Positions 23,474-35,091 of a DNA stretch of 64,000 nt are shown one piece after another. The position numbers and the translations under genes were made by a program. This stretch comes from Emiliania huxleyi CCMP1516. Its lineage: Eukaryota; Haptophyta; Isochrysidales; Noelaerhabdaceae. The stretch is from positions 91,056 through 155,055 of the forward strand of contig NW_005200264.1 of NCBI RefSeq assembly GCF_000372725.1, read 5' to 3'. The number at the start of each line of letters is the position of its first letter. Position 1 is the first letter of the stretch. The notes below the pieces were generated by a model that made no database searches, had not been told where the DNA came from, and saw only the letters and a list, made by a program, of their open reading frames with translations.

Positions 23474-24280
23474 CGGCCCGCGACAGCAGGCTGACACCGG
23501 ACCGTGATGTCTGATAGTGCCAGACAATCTGACAGTCTGGCTGGGTGGCTGACGGAATGCTCCCTCGAGCGCGGGTGCCAGAGAGCAGAGTGCAGAGAAG
23601 CTTCTAGAGGGAGATACTGTCGATCGAATGTGCAGAGGCGCGGCGGAATGAACAGGCGGGCGGGGGGAGCATGGCATGAGGCGCGGCGCGTGCGCGCGTA
23701 TCGCCGCCGTCGCCGCCAACCAATGTCCGACGCAACCAGTGCAGAGCCTGGCAGTGCACCATTGTGGGGGGCCGCGTGCGCTAGGAGGCCAAAGTCGTGA
23801 TCGCGCGCGCACTGGATAGTAGTAGTGTTGAAGGTGAAGAACAGCCAGGCTCGGACTGGATGTGTCCACGCTTCAGAGATTTCTTTTGCCCGGCGGTCGA
23901 GGAGTGCATGGAGCCCTCGCAGGAGTCGCTTAGGCGGTGTGCCTGTGTTAGTGCCAGTGCGCGCCATTCCCCTGGGCGTAAAATTCTCTTCCTGCCACTT
24001 CTCGGCGACTTTGTAAAATTCTTATGGGCGATCGCTGGCGCTCGTTGGGAGGCGGCACAGAGACTGTGGGCTGCTACCCGGGCACGGTAGTACTACTCAA
24101 AGACAATTCATTAAGCCGCAGCACAAGTCGTGCAAGCCCCGCAGAGGTGCGGGCGAGAGGGCGGCCCGAGCCCGAAAGGGCCCGCCCTCGGCCTTGCTCT
24201 ACATGGTAACGGATAAGAAGAGAAACACCCCCGGACCGGGACGCCGGCGGTCGAGTCGGGACACGCTGTGGTTCAGACGC
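23474..24280. other. Intergenic, no gene seen
   Basis: Contains a short stretch (23941-24010) related to repeats near 6945 and 39050. No supported coding region. Confidence 0.5.
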
Positions 24281-24610
24281 AAGTGACTGAGGGCCAGTGA
24301 GGGCGAGCCCATCGCTGTGACAGCTGTGGCAGCCGCACAGTGGGCTGTGCCATCTGTGCAGAGTGTGTGAGCAGCAGAGGAGCTTCACTCCAGGAGGCGC
24401 AAAGAGCTGCATGCCACCGAAGGCGCTGTCGAGGTTCGCCAAGCGCGGCGCAGGTTGGGGGACACCGTCACCGACGAGCGCGTTGGACTTTTCACTCCGG
24501 ACAAAGCCGGCTACACGCACACGAGCTGCGGCCGTGTCGCCGGCCGTCATAGCGGCGAGGCGCGGGACCGTCTGTGGCGAGGTGGGTCGCGTCCTCCGAT
24601 TTCCGTCAAC
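24281..24610 (+). repeat. Dispersed repeat copy 1 (inverted relative to 31341-31650)
   Basis: About 330 bp, roughly 85-90% similar by eye to the complement of 31341-31650. Shared landmarks are gtgactgagggccagtgagg, gtgtgtgagcagcagaggag and gggacaccgtcaccgacgag. No long coding frame is conserved between the copies. Confidence 0.85.
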
Positions 24611-24916
24611 TCATCATCCACACCCTATAACTCGGAGTGTGCTCTCTCCAGGCACCAGGCTCCAGCAAAATCTCTCCTTACTCTCTTCTCTCACACAACA
24701 TGCGAAGAATTTTACCACGGTGAACAGAATATCTACACTAACCCAGCGCCCAGGCCACTGCGTGGACGCGTGAGTCAGCCGGTTGTAGCATGGCGGCGCG
24801 AGGTAACGTAGGCCAAAGCAGGTGGCCGTGTCACCCGGGTATCGCCTCGTGCGCATCTCACATCGCAGACTGGCCCGCGAGGCTGATCCAGTTGCTATCA
24901 CCGCACTCGCGCGGGC

Positions 24917-27161
24917 TCAGCAGAGCGCAATGAGCGCGTTGAGGTGCGCCCGCAGGTTCATGGCCGCCGGCTGGCTCATGTCGCGCGGCACGCCGATGCG
25001 GTCGCGCAGGTAGATGAGGCACGCCGAGAGGGCCCGCCCGCCGTCGGCGCCCTTGACAGCCGCCAGGTCGGCCTCGGCCGCGGCCGCCGTCTCCTCGGCG
25101 CCGCTGATGAGCGCGGCGGCCACGTGGCGAAGGCACACGTCCACCGCGGCGACGGCCTGCTCGTTTGGCGTGGCGTACGGATCGGCGAGCGGCGCCTGTG
25201 GGCGCGGACAGTGGCGACAGTAGGAGAGGCGACGGATCGGCGACAGTAGGAGAGGCGAGGAGAGGCGAGGCGAGGCGAGGCGAGGCGAGGCGAGGCGAGG
25301 CGAGGCGAGGCGAGGCAAGGCGAGGCAAGGCGAGGAGAGGAGAGGCAATGCGAGGCGAGGCGAGGCGAAGTGTGAGACGTGTCGGCCGTGTAGAGAGCAG
25401 TCTCCCTGCGCGGCACCTGGAAGCGCTTCCGGCCGGGCGCGCCGGTACCGCGCGCCGCAAAACGCACGACGGCGGCGTGGTTGGCAACGAGCTCAAAGGC
25501 GGCCTGCAGAGAGGCCTCCAATATGTCACGGACGGGCCCTGCACTTGCCAGCCCGGCGAGAGCTCGCCGGGCGGCCTCGTGCCGCGCCGCGGCGTCGCCC
25601 AACGCCGCCTGCAGCGGCGCCAGCGGCTCGAACGCCGACCCTTGCAAGTCGAGCGGCAGCGACCAGCTGCCGCCGCGGCCGTCAATGGCGGCAGCGGCCT
25701 CTCGCGCCTACGTGATGACACGCCAACATCAGGGCGTGAATGCGGCATCGTGCAGCGTACTCAGAGAGCACCGCGTGAATACACGGGCTACGAGTACAGT
25801 GGAGACTGTCCTCAGAGCACCGGGCGTGAATACGAGGGGCGACGAATGCAGCGAGTACCGCAGAATACGGCCGAAGACGGCGGAGTGCGTGTCCTCTCGA
25901 GCGCTGGTTGGACGACAGGAATGCGCAGTCCGCTTCTAGGCTCGTGAGGGGCGGTGCGGTGGATTGCCTGCAGGTACCGCTTGAGGGAGATAGGGGGAGA
26001 TAGGGGGGAGATAGGGGGAGATGTGGCCTCGTCGACGGAGAAGCCCGGGCCGTACTGCGGCGGGATGTCCATCACGTGCGTGTAGTAGTCGCTCTTGGTC
26101 GCTAGGTAAGCGGGCCGCTCCTCAAAGGCGGCGAGCCACGCCTCGAGGTTCGAGAAGCGGCCGCTGCCGCGTATTTGGATCCCCTTCCAGTAGAGGGCCG
26201 ACGCGAGCATCCGCTCGACATGCGACACGTACTGCAGGTCAACCAGCGTGGGGTGGTCGGCAGAGTCGAGGAACCATGGGCCGGCCGACTCGCCGAGCGC
26301 TTCGTCGACGCGCCGGAGCGTCGCCATGAAGGCGCGCTCGTTGCGGTCCATCAGGCCCTTGCCCGGCTGGAAGGTGAGGCTGCACCACGCGCCAAACAGC
26401 TCGCGTTCGAGGCCGAGAAGCTTCGAGGCGCGGTCGCGCTCGGGGCCGGGCGGCGGGACCATCCTGTTCACAGCCAGAGGTGTGAAGAGACGCTGTGCAC
26501 AGGTACGGCGACAGCCACCAGCTGCGCCGCTCGCCTGTTCACAGCTGGAGGTGTGAAGAGACGCTGTGCACAGACACGAGCCCGTCCGACCCCTCCAGCA
26601 CCTCGGCGTCCCTTCACCGCTGAATGTCTGGTCCAGCGCCTGCATGATCGGCAGGCTGTCCGTCATGAAGTTGCCGTCGATCTCGATCGCCGGCAGGAGG
26701 CCGTTGGGCACCTTGTCGAGGAACCAGCGCGGCTTGTCGCCGTAGCTCCGCATGTTGATCTTGTCGAGCCGGTACGGTATCCGCTTCTCCTCCAGCAGCA
26801 GCCACACCTTCTGGCAGTACGGGCACCACGCGGCAGTGTCGCGGAACAGCGTCACGCGCACCTCGCTCTCGGACTTGGCTCCGAAGAGTCGCAAGCGGGC
26901 GTCGGTGTGAGGCGGGCCGAGCCCCTTTGCCTGCAGCGCCCGCTCCTCTCCCAGCATTTCTCCAGCCGGGGTCGCAGCGACCGCGGCCTTCAAGTCCACC
27001 CAAGAGGGGGCGGAGTCGGCTGGCAGCGTGACGGCTGCGCCGCTGGCGCCGCTGGCAGCCTTCCCGCCGAAGAGATCAGAGATGCCCATTGCAGCTCGCC
27101 CCGAGCGGAGCGCAGGAGGCCGAAGGACACCAGGAGGCCCACAGATGATCGCGGCGAGCAT
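24917..27161 (-). CDS. Glutathione S-transferase-like protein
   Basis: Proposed exons: 27161-26602, 26463-26028, 25707-25417, 25195-24917. The N-terminal half is a thioredoxin-fold GST domain with a CxxC active site (DTAAWCPYCQKVWLLLEEKR) and the cis-Pro region (RWFLDKVPNGLLPAIEIDG), followed by a helical GST C-terminal domain (PGPERDRASKLLGLERELFG, SADHPTLVDLQYVSHVERM). The last two exons add a helical extension (AAAAIDGRGGSWSLPLDLQG, NLRAHLNALIALC). An ATG at 27305 is an alternative start; the leader MLAAIICGPPGVLRPPALRS could be a targeting peptide. The 26028 intron has a GC donor; the intron at 25416-25196 carries the GAGGC minisatellite. The junction around 26602/26463 is uncertain, since another frame there also looks coding (DAEVLEGSDGLV). 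Glutathione- or ascorbate-linked redox or detoxification is inferred. Confidence 0.75.
25226..25372. repeat. GAGGC minisatellite in an intron
   Basis: More than 15 units of GAGGC with GAGGA/AAGGC variants, wholly within the intron between the last two exons of the GST-like gene. Confidence 0.95.
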
Positions 27162-27374
27162 TCCTGTCTCTGCAAGAAATCCGGCAAAAACGAAAATTTC
27201 CTGGAAAACTACTTTTTTGCCACCAAAACAAGAGTCGTAACCCTCTGACCCTGACCCAATCCGCCACACGGCCCGAGCCCAAGCAATCGGCACAAACCGA
27301 AGCATTCAAACAAAGGAGGGGCGACAGCGGTGGACGTGAGAGCGCAGCGGCGTACATCATCTCATCGATGGCGA

Positions 27375-27419
27375 CCCTAACCCTAACCCTAACCCTAACT
27401 AACCCTAGCCCTAACCCTA
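27375..27419 (+). repeat. Interstitial telomeric repeat (CCCTAA)n
   Basis: About seven CCCTAA units with two variants (CTAACTAA, CCCTAGCCCTAA), located between the GST-like and methyltransferase genes rather than at a chromosome end. Confidence 0.95.
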
Positions 27420-27586
27420 TACGGAACCCTACTCCCTTAAAAAGAAAGAAAACACACAACCCAAGGGAGGGATGGGAGAACGGTTACCCTACTCCCTTGT
27501 CTCCCAAGTAGCTAAAAGTCGTCATAAAGAGAGAGAGAGAGCTATAAGTACTTTCGAAAAGCCCGAAGTAGATCGGCGGCGACACT

Positions 27587-28547
27587 ATGGATGTCAGCAG
27601 CCCGCCACCACCTCCCGCGCAGGCAGCGGTCATGCTGCCCACGATTGAGCAAGCCGCATCGCTGTCCGGCCTGCTCGCGCACGCGACACGCGTGGCCGAT
27701 GAGGTGCACTACGCCGCCCTTCACATGCGCGTGCATTGGAACGTTATGGGCCACATAGGCCAGGTTCAGCCTGAGATCGATGCACTGCTTGAGCTGCTGC
27801 GTGAGCGGCGGCGCTGGAGGACGATCTGTGAGGTAGGCTTCAACGCGGGACACTCTGCGCTGCTATGGTTGCATCACACCAAGGCACAAGTCCACGTCTT
27901 TGATGCGATGTGGTTGGCATGGTCCAACGCCTCCGAGGCATGGCTGCAGGCGCAGTTCCCAGGGCGCCTGACATTCCACCGCGGCACTACGCAGGTGACG
28001 CTGCCTGCTTTCGCTAAGGACGTGCACGCAGGTTGCACGCCGCGCTGTGACCTTTGGTTTGTTGACGGCGGGCACGACGGCTCCACTCCCGCACATGACC
28101 TTTGCTTCGCCTACTCGACGGTGGCGCCCACCGGCAAACTCGTTGCTGACGATTGCACGACTCGGTTCCCAAAGGTCAAGGGCGCGTACAGCGCACTCGT
28201 GCAGCAGGGTCTCGTGTGGAATGTCACCGAGCGTAATGCCACCATGAGGCGGCCGGCGGGCCTCAAAGGGTGGTGCATCTCCTCCCCAGTGAGCATCTCC
28301 TCCCCAGTGAGCATCTCCTCCGTAGCATCCTCCTCAGTGAGCAGCCAAGCAGGACGTGGCAGACGAGAGGTAGGCAGCGGTTGTCGCAGCCCGCTGTGGA
28401 TCCCCACTCAACATCCCCCACACACTCTCCACGCGACGCTACATGATCGCCCCGGCGGCACTCGACGAGCCCTTCCCCATCGACGGCATCGTCCATCATG
28501 ATTATCGGGTAACGGCTCGCATCCCGCACACCCGACGTCAGCTGTAA
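27587..28547 (+). CDS. SAM-dependent methyltransferase (Methyltransf_24-like)
   Basis: Starts at the ATG at 27587 (MDVSSPPPP). Class I methyltransferase pattern: TICEVGFNAGHSALLWL (SAM-binding motif I), VHVFDAMWL, then CDLWFVDGGHDGSTPAHDL and GKLVADDCT, typical of the Methyltransf_24/macrocin-like family. Clear homology-like sequence stops at KGWC (about 28275). After that the frame runs through a tandem ATCTCCTCCCCAGTGAGC repeat to a stop at 28501. A better ending may be a GC-AG intron into 28388-28547, which encodes SPLNIPHTLS and YMIAPAALDEPFPIDGIVHH before a TAA at 28545. The 3' structure is unresolved. Substrate unknown. Confidence 0.7.
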
Positions 28548-28786
28548 CCGTAGTACTTCGGCCTGGAGGCCTTGGGTGCCTCTGGTTCGCGCTCGAATTC
28601 GGAATTTTCTGCATCCTGGATGCTCGTTTTTCAGCTCGCTGCACGGCATAGCAAATCTCACGAAGTGTAGCATGAGCCATGAGCATGACGCACGATAGGA
28701 TGACATCCCGGGACAGCGGAGTGATTCTGAGGTCAGGTGAACCACCTTATCATGAATAAATAAATAAATAAAAACGGACACCTCTC

Positions 28787-29042
28787 TACTGTGAGATGGG
28801 TAAAAAGGAACAGGCCCCCGCCCTTGCGATCTTTGTGCAGGGTTCTTTGTGGGTGTGGTCGGCGACTAGCCGGGGTCGTCCTCCCGATGGGGGACTAGCA
28901 CTAGCCGTCTTCCACATGGTCCCTCGGGTCCCTGCTGCTCCTAATCTCTTCGTACATCCTCCTGCTGATCTCCGCAAAGTCCTGCTCCCTCCCTCGTCTC
29001 ACCCTGCGCGTCTGCTCCGCCTCACCGTCTTCTGCCCTGCAT
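28787..29042. repeat. Dispersed repeat R1, copy A (lacks the inserted element)
   Basis: Matches 36001-36131 and 36554-36710 almost base for base (ctactgtgagatgggtaaaa, gtacatcctcctgctgatct), but lacks the 0.4-kb TIR element that interrupts the second copy. No gene assigned. Confidence 0.9.
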
Positions 29043-29949
29043 ATCTTATCATATCATGAAAAACACAGAAGTTTTTGTATTTTGTTATTGCGCACATGCA
29101 CGATGCATTGCTGCATTCTGCGGACGCCCTTGGCGAGCCACACCAACCTCACCAAGCACGCCTGGAGTTTGGCAGGCACCTGCGGGTCCGGTTGTGATCC
29201 TCACCCTTCCGTTTGACACCCCATCCAAGCAAAAAGGCATGGGGTTCGACATCGAGCTTACTCTGGATGTGTTCAACAAGTCTCGATGACGACGGATGCG
29301 TTTGTGAGCCAGGATATCCACGACATATTGCGCCACATTGAGTATGAATGCGTTAAATGACCCGCCCGTTAGGGAACCCTGCCGTGAGTGCCGGCATTAT
29401 AATGGCCTCTTGCTTCGGCACACCCCTGGGTGTTTCTCAACCCCCCCCCTGGCCGTTAAGATATTTATGTTCCTTCGTCCGAACTTGAAATCTAGTCACC
29501 AATAAGGATTAAGGTCCTCACCCGTAGGGAACGCGAACGGACGTACGAAACGGGCGCGCGTCACTAAAAGTTCGGCTTCGGGAGTGGGAGACCACTTCCT
29601 AGCGGTAGTTTTCAACGAGGAATTGCATGGTGACATCCGTTTTTGCTCATTTTGACGCCCTGGTACCGTACTGACCGAATGCGGTCACAGCAAAAAAAAC
29701 GGGCCCTGTAGCTGAACACGGCTACATGTACAGTCGCGCACCGCACGGGCCACGGCTCACGGGGTTAGGACGTTAAAAAGTTCACCTGCGTCGCGAGACA
29801 CCACGCAAGGGGGCACCAACGCGCAGCCCACACGCACACCCATACAGCAACGCGGCCAAAGGATATCCACCTCGAGAACCTCGAGATACAGAGTATACAG
29901 ACGAGAAATCGCCGAAATTTCGCGGCACAAGGTGGAGAGCAGCTGGGGC
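29043..29949. other. Intergenic, no gene seen
   Basis: An AT-richer, mixed-composition stretch. Short frames on both strands lack recognisable domains. An 18S-like 14-mer at 29611 is not backed by flanking rRNA sequence. Confidence 0.5.
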
Positions 29950-30984
29950 ATGCGCCCTGCTCTCAGCTCCCTCGCCCGCTCGGGCCAGCGCCTCTCAGCC
30001 GCCGCGCCAGCGCTGCGCGGCTTCACACGCACCGGCTTCACCGTCTACACGCGCACCGGGGACAAGGGCAAGTCGTCCCTCTTCAACGGCGAGCGGCGGC
30101 GCAAGGTGCCTCACCGCGCCCGCACAGCGCCGCGCACAGCGCGCTCGCAGCGCCCGCTCGCCGCTCGCAGCCCCGAGGAGGAAGCGCTGCGGCTTCACAA
30201 CAACTAGCGACCATCCACCGTGCTCGGGTGAGCGCCACGCTCACCGCTGTCGCGCCAGGACGATGTGGTCTTTGATGCGCTCGGCGCGGTCGACGAACTG
30301 AGCGCGGCCATCGGCCTCGCGCGTGCGCACTGCGAGGAGGGTGCGGCGGGATGCACCAAGGAGGAGGCCGTGGAGGCGAGCGTGGCGCCCGCTCCCGGCC
30401 CGGCTGGCCTGCGGTGGCTGCTGCCTCAGCTCGAGGGCGCACAGCGGCTGCTGCTCGACGTGGGCTCTGCGATTGCGACGCCGCAGACCTCGTCGTCGGA
30501 GAAGCACCTGCAGCGCGTCGGGATCGACGGCGCCGCCGAGGCGAGCGTGCTCGAGGCGTGCCGCGCCGCTCTCCGACTCCGCTCCCTGCTGTCTTCTCCT
30601 CCGCACTTTCCACCACACCCTCCACCAACCGCTCACACCGCACGTTGCCACTGTGTGTGTGTCGCACTCCCGCCCCCGCCACAGCCTCCGCCGCCGCACA
30701 CCTCCACACCTTGGCGCCAGGCGCGCATCGACACGATGGATGCGCAGCTTCCTCCCCTCACCGTCTTCATTCTGCCGGGCGGCGGCGCGCCGGCGGCCGC
30801 CCTCCACATGTCTCGCGCCGTCTGCCGCCGCTCGGAGCGCTGCGTGGTGCCGCTGGTTGAGGCAGGGGATTGCCCGGCCGAGGTTGGTGTCTACCTCAAC
30901 CGCCTCTCCGACTACTTCTTCGTAGCCGCGCGGTACGCAGCGGCGAGCGCAGGCGCGCACTCCCCTCGCGCCACGCCCTGCTGA
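29950..30984 (+). CDS. MMAB: Cob(I)alamin adenosyltransferase (PduO/MMAB type)
   Basis: Exons 29950-30105, 30259-30555, 30721-30984; 238 aa, normal for the family. It makes adenosylcobalamin from cob(I)alamin and ATP, in mitochondria in other eukaryotes. Motifs seen: VYTRTGDKGKSSLFNGERR (nucleotide-binding TRTGD), DALGAVDELSAAIGLAR, LLPQLEGAQRLLLDVGSAIA, LPPLTVFILPGGG and LNRLSDYFFVAARYAA. The leader MRPALSSLARSGQRLSAAAP is Arg/Ser/Ala-rich, consistent with a mitochondrial presequence. Intron 1 is GT-AG. Intron 2 uses a GC donor after VLE, giving VLEARIDTMDAQLPPL, which matches the family layout (LE..ID....LPPL). Confidence 0.92.
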
Positions 30985-31340
30985 CCTCCGCGCACCAACA
31001 CCCACCCTCTCGAGTCCCCCGCCGCCGAAGCGTCTCGACGCCTCGGCGTCTCGACGCCCGACATGCACGTCCCGCGCGTAGGCCACGCCGAGGAGCGTCG
31101 CGGCGACGACAAAGCGGGCCCGGCGACCGGACGGGTATGACGCCGCGATCTCGCGTAGAATTCTCGCGTGGTGGGCGGCGTGGGCTACCCGCGCGCTCTT
31201 CATTTTTTAAATCAACTGCTTCAGCTCTCCACAGACGCACCTCGGACCTCGCACGTCTTCTGGTCTCCTGGAGGTGGGTTTCACTGTGGACGAGGCACGG
31301 CGGGCTAAAGGGCGGGTGTGGACGGGGGGGGGGCCGCTGC

Positions 31341-31650
31341 GTTGACGAAAATCCGGGGACGCGACCCACCTCGCCACAGTGACGGCCACACGGCCGCAGC
31401 TCGTGTGCGTGTGGCCGTCTTTGTCCGGAGTGAATACTCCAACGCGCTCGTCGGTGACGGTGTCCCCGGATTTCGCCGCGCTCGGCGAACCTCGACAGCG
31501 CTTTCGGTGGCATGCAGCTCTTTGCGACAGAAGCCTGGAGAGCAGCTCCTCTGCTGCTCACACACTCTGCACAGTTGACACAGCCTACTGTGCGGCTGCC
31601 ACAGCTGTGACAGCGATGGGCTCGCCCTCACTGGCCCTCAGTCACTTGTG
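31341..31650 (-). repeat. Dispersed repeat copy 2 (inverted relative to 24281-24610)
   Basis: Reverse-complement counterpart of the 24.3-kb repeat, sharing the tracts around gtgtgtgagcagcagaggag and ctcactggccctcagtcact. The two copies are 6.7 kb apart in opposite orientation. Confidence 0.85.
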
Positions 31651-33972
31651 CTGCCGCTTGTGTGAGCGACACTGCTCGGCGACTGCCGGCACACTGTGAG
31701 ACCATGGGTGTGAGGTAAAACCACGCTACCAGCGCTTGGTCACATCGGCCCCGAGGTCAGATCCATCTACTCTGTTGATGACAAGACTTGTCTACCGGCT
31801 GGAGCCGAGCAGGAGGGCCCGGCGCACAACCCCTTGGAGTCACTCAACCTCCGCACCCCGTAGTAGGGGTACTTTTTATAGACACCGAACGTACTGTGGG
31901 CTGGGTTTTTCTGTGTAGCCCGCCACTTTTGCTCCTCGCCCGAGTCCTCGTCCAAGTTCGAGTAGTCATCCTCTTCGTCCTCTTCGTCGATCTCGTCGAG
32001 CCAGCTCCTGCGTCCTGGCCCGACGGCGACGCCCGTGACGCTGGGGCCGACTTGCTACGCGCGCTGCGACCCGGACCGCCACCTCTGCTGCCGCCTGTGC
32101 TACCCGTAGTCCTTGCCGGCGAGCGAGTGCCTTTTGCGGGGCTGTCGCCAGAGCAGGTGTCGCCACGGCCGTATTCTGATCTGTTTTGTGGTCTGGGGCT
32201 CTGCGGGCGCGCTGCGCTGCGCTCGCGCCACTGTAGCTCACCAATGGAGCTTGCGCTGCGGCGCAATCCACAGGCGCAGTGGCACTGTGAGGCATTCTCC
32301 AAGCACGGTCTCTGGCGTTGCAGCTGCACAGAGAGAGCAATAGTCGACAGAAGCACTGATATGTGCGCAGCGGATCATCATGTTGGTCGCGCCCTACGAG
32401 AGGACAACCACGGGCCGCGGATGCTTGTTCGGACGCGGACCCACCGTGCGAGTTGCAGACCCGGAGGAGGCCGACCCAGCTCATCCGTAGAGGCCATGCC
32501 CAAGGCAGGGGGCCTTTTGGCCAAACTTTTACTACTAGCCACAGAACTTGGTCAATGACACCTCTCTATCGGTGGAGGGCTTTAGGTCACGGTACACACT
32601 CCCGCCCGCTCCCGACCCCTCCACACCCCTATCTCATGGTCTTTGCTAGAGCTAGGTCGGTCGGGGTCCCAGAGTCGATTTTTTTTCAAAGTGAATAGTA
32701 CGGTTGGTACAGATATGTCCCGCGCCCGCATGCTTGACTGTCTGACCCGGCGGCCTCCGCCACTGCGTGTGTGCTTGCGCAGCACATCACCCTCTTCTTT
32801 CAACAACCCACCCGGCCCGCCCTTGTCGTTGTGTGTTGGGGGGAATGATTGGTGTGCGAACTTGTGCCTGCGGCATCACATGCACTCTCGTCCGTGGCCC
32901 TTGGCTGTCGTCCGGTGTGCGTGTGTGTGTCCGCCTTGTGCTCGCATTCTTGCGAGCACAAGCTTCCCCCATTTCTTTTTGTTTTGACCGCGCAAGATAT
33001 AAAGGGTGTCCTAAGGGCTCTGCTCGCAAGGCGCCCGCGTCGCAGACGCGGTACCATTCGTTGCAAGCCTTCAGCTGGTGCCAAGACATTCGTAAAATTG
33101 AAGCCAAGAATCGCCAAATCCGTGCTTTCGCGCTACCTGAGGGGAAAGCCGCTGATCGAGCCCAGCGTGCCCGCGGCCGCCTCCCGCGCAGCACCGCCGC
33201 TGCGGAATCGGATCGATCCCATGGAGGAGGAGGGCGCAGTCGGCCAGCGCAGCAGGTGGAGTCCCTCCCCGCGCCGGAGCCCCCCTGCAGTCGAGGGAGT
33301 CCTCGTTGGCGATGAAGGTGGCGACATCGAATCGCGGCCGACACACGTCACGTGGGAGGAATGGGCGATGAGCGGGAACGATGCGCGCTACGACGCCGAC
33401 TCCGCCGTGCTCGTGGCCGCAGAAAGCCGCGCTCCAGGAGCACGCCAAGATGCAATGGCTCGCTTGCTTCGATTCAGCTCTCTCGGCAGCAGAAGTGGGG
33501 CTGGAGCGGGTGGGGGTGGATGCCGATTGAGGGGGAGCGTCTCCAGCTGCGCCCTGTGGCAGCTGCGCCCTGTGGCAGCTAGTCGAGGGACTCGGTAGTT
33601 GTGACCCCCCTGAGTGAGGACAGGAGAGAGAGAGCGTTTTCGGTGGTGTTGGTGTACGCAATAACGGGACAGGGTGGTTGTTCTCTCTATCTCCTCTTCT
33701 AGCTCTTAGCATGAGCTGCGCCCGGTGTCCGACCCCTTTTGCGCAGCAACACCTTAAACTTTTAGGCCCTCCAAATTCGGGTCGGAGCGTAGCGGAGAGT
33801 GGGCCCCGAGTTTGAAAAGGGCGACGGACGCTTGCGTCCTAGCCTCCAACAACGCCTCCCCGGCGCAGAGGGGCCCCCGGAGGGATGCACAACCGCTCCA
33901 CGCCACGCCGCTTGCGGCGGTCCTCTTCCCAGCTCCGCTGAGGGCTCGTTATTTCTTTTGAAACAGTAAAAA
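31651..33972. other. Region with weak coding signals only
   Basis: A minus-strand frame near 31780-32010 encodes an acidic stretch (DEIDEEDEEDDYSNLDEDSG), and a plus-strand frame at 33000-33590 is Arg/Ser-rich. Neither shows a domain or clear start. These may be exons of an unrecognised gene or transposon remnants. Confidence 0.35.
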
Positions 33973-34444
33973 GTGGGGTATTGTGCCGCAAGGCGAACAC
34001 CACCCGGTCTCGTCACTCCACGGGGGGGACGCCTTCCTCCGGCTCACCCATGCTCAAGCTCTTTGGCAAGTCGCTCTCCAACGCCGCGCCAGGAGGGCTG
34101 TGCCTTGCAGGACGCCTCGGCGGAGCTGCGAAAAGACCGCGAGGTGGTGATCGAGGCCGTGCGCCAGAACGGTTGTGCCTTGCGGCGCGCCTCGGAGGAT
34201 CTGCGAGAAGACTTCGAAGTGGTCCTCGAGGCCGTGCGCCAGAACGCGAGGAGACCGCGCGGTTGTGCTCGAGGCCGTGCGCCAGAACGGCTTGTCCTTG
34301 AAGTTCGCGACGGACCGGCTACGTGGAGACCTTGATGTGGTGCTGGAGGCCCTGCGCCAATGCCCAGAGGAAACCGGGCTTGACCCATATGACCCGCCGG
34401 GTCGGCATGGCGTAGGAGATGTTGCTCGGAGCTGTTTTGGCTGA
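33973..34444 (+). pseudogene. DUF4116-repeat protein fragment, frameshifted
   Basis: Two consecutive DUF4116-like units (ALQDASAELRKDREVVIEAV, ALRRASEDLREDFEVVLEAV), then a frame change at about 34240, after which a third unit continues in another frame (AVVLEAVRQNGLSLKFATDR, LRGDLDVVLEALRQ). DUF4116 repeats are common, function-unknown helical repeats in algae and other protists. The shift, the lack of a clear start and the short length suggest a decayed copy, though an indel in the consensus could also explain it. Confidence 0.6.
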
Positions 34445-34880
34445 GCTCACCAGCTCTGCAGTCCATGGTTCGAACTCGGCTTCGCGATCGCGGAGCGACG
34501 CGGGCGCGCGCGTGTGCGACTGCGACTGCGACAAGACGAGCCGGGCTGGCGGCGGCGGCTGCGGCGGCGGCGTCGAACCTTTTGTAGCGGTCATCGAGAT
34601 CGTAAGCGGTGACGCTGACACCCGGTTCGGGCGAGCGTGGTGCGTCGAGCCAGTCGCAGCGCATCCACCAGGGGGGTGCAGGCTTTGCTGGAGGCAGAGC
34701 CTCAACAACAAGCCTGCATGTGCCGGGCAGAAGCAGTCCGGCGGCCTCGAGGTGAAGGTCGGGGGACTCGTCCGCCTCACGAGGCTCCATGTCGGCGTAT
34801 ACACGCCGGCCAGGAGCGGGAGCGCCAGAGAGAAGCCAAAAAGCATAACAAGCAAAGGATCTCTCTAACGCCGCGGTCAA
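34044..34880 (-). CDS. Possible unknown protein opposite the DUF4116 fragment
   Basis: A long minus-strand frame starting MTAALERSFACYAFWLLSG. Its first 110 residues look protein-like (LHLEAAGLLLPGTCRLVVEA, PPWWMRCDWLDAPRSPEPGV, YDLDDRYKRFD). The distal part overlaps the DUF4116 repeats and is probably a shadow. No family is recognised. It is kept as tentative because the proximal half has no competing frame on the other strand. Confidence 0.3.
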   Translation of the reverse strand: MTAALERSFACYAFWLLSGAPAPGRRVYADMEPREADESPDLHLEAAGLLLPGTCRLVVEALPPAKPAPPWWMRCDWLDAPRSPEPGVSVTAYDLDDRYKRFDAAAAAAAASPARLVAVAVAHARARVAPRSRSRVRTMDCRAGELSQNSSEQHLLRHADPAGHMGQARFPLGIGAGPPAPHQGLHVAGPSRTSRTSRSGARPRAQPRGLLAFWRTASRTTSKSSRRSSEARRKAQPFWRTASITTSRSFRSSAEASCKAQPSWRGVGERLAKELEHG

Positions 34881-35091
34881 AAGAGACCGACGGACCTTGA
34901 ATTTCGGCGGCGCCGAAATTCACACAAGACTGTGAACACACCCACAGGACGCCGAGTACAAGACAATACGAAGGGAATGTACTCAGGCAGTCAGGGACGG
35001 GTGAATTCAAGAACATACTAAGAGCACCTAAAGGAGCAAGGCATAGCTGTGAAGTGGTTTCCACTGACAGTCTCTCACCGGCAGAAAAGAC

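Noticed and set aside
29611-29624. 14-bp match to an 18S rRNA segment (TTCAACGAGGAATT)
   Set aside because: The flanking bases do not match small-subunit rRNA, so it is coincidental.
31767-32010. Acidic minus-strand frame as a gene
   Set aside because: Only a short Asp/Glu-rich stretch is protein-like; no start, domain or phase-matched partner exon was found.
34460-34490. GGTTCGAAC, a tRNA T-loop-like string
   Set aside because: No acceptor stem, D arm or anticodon arm could be paired around it.
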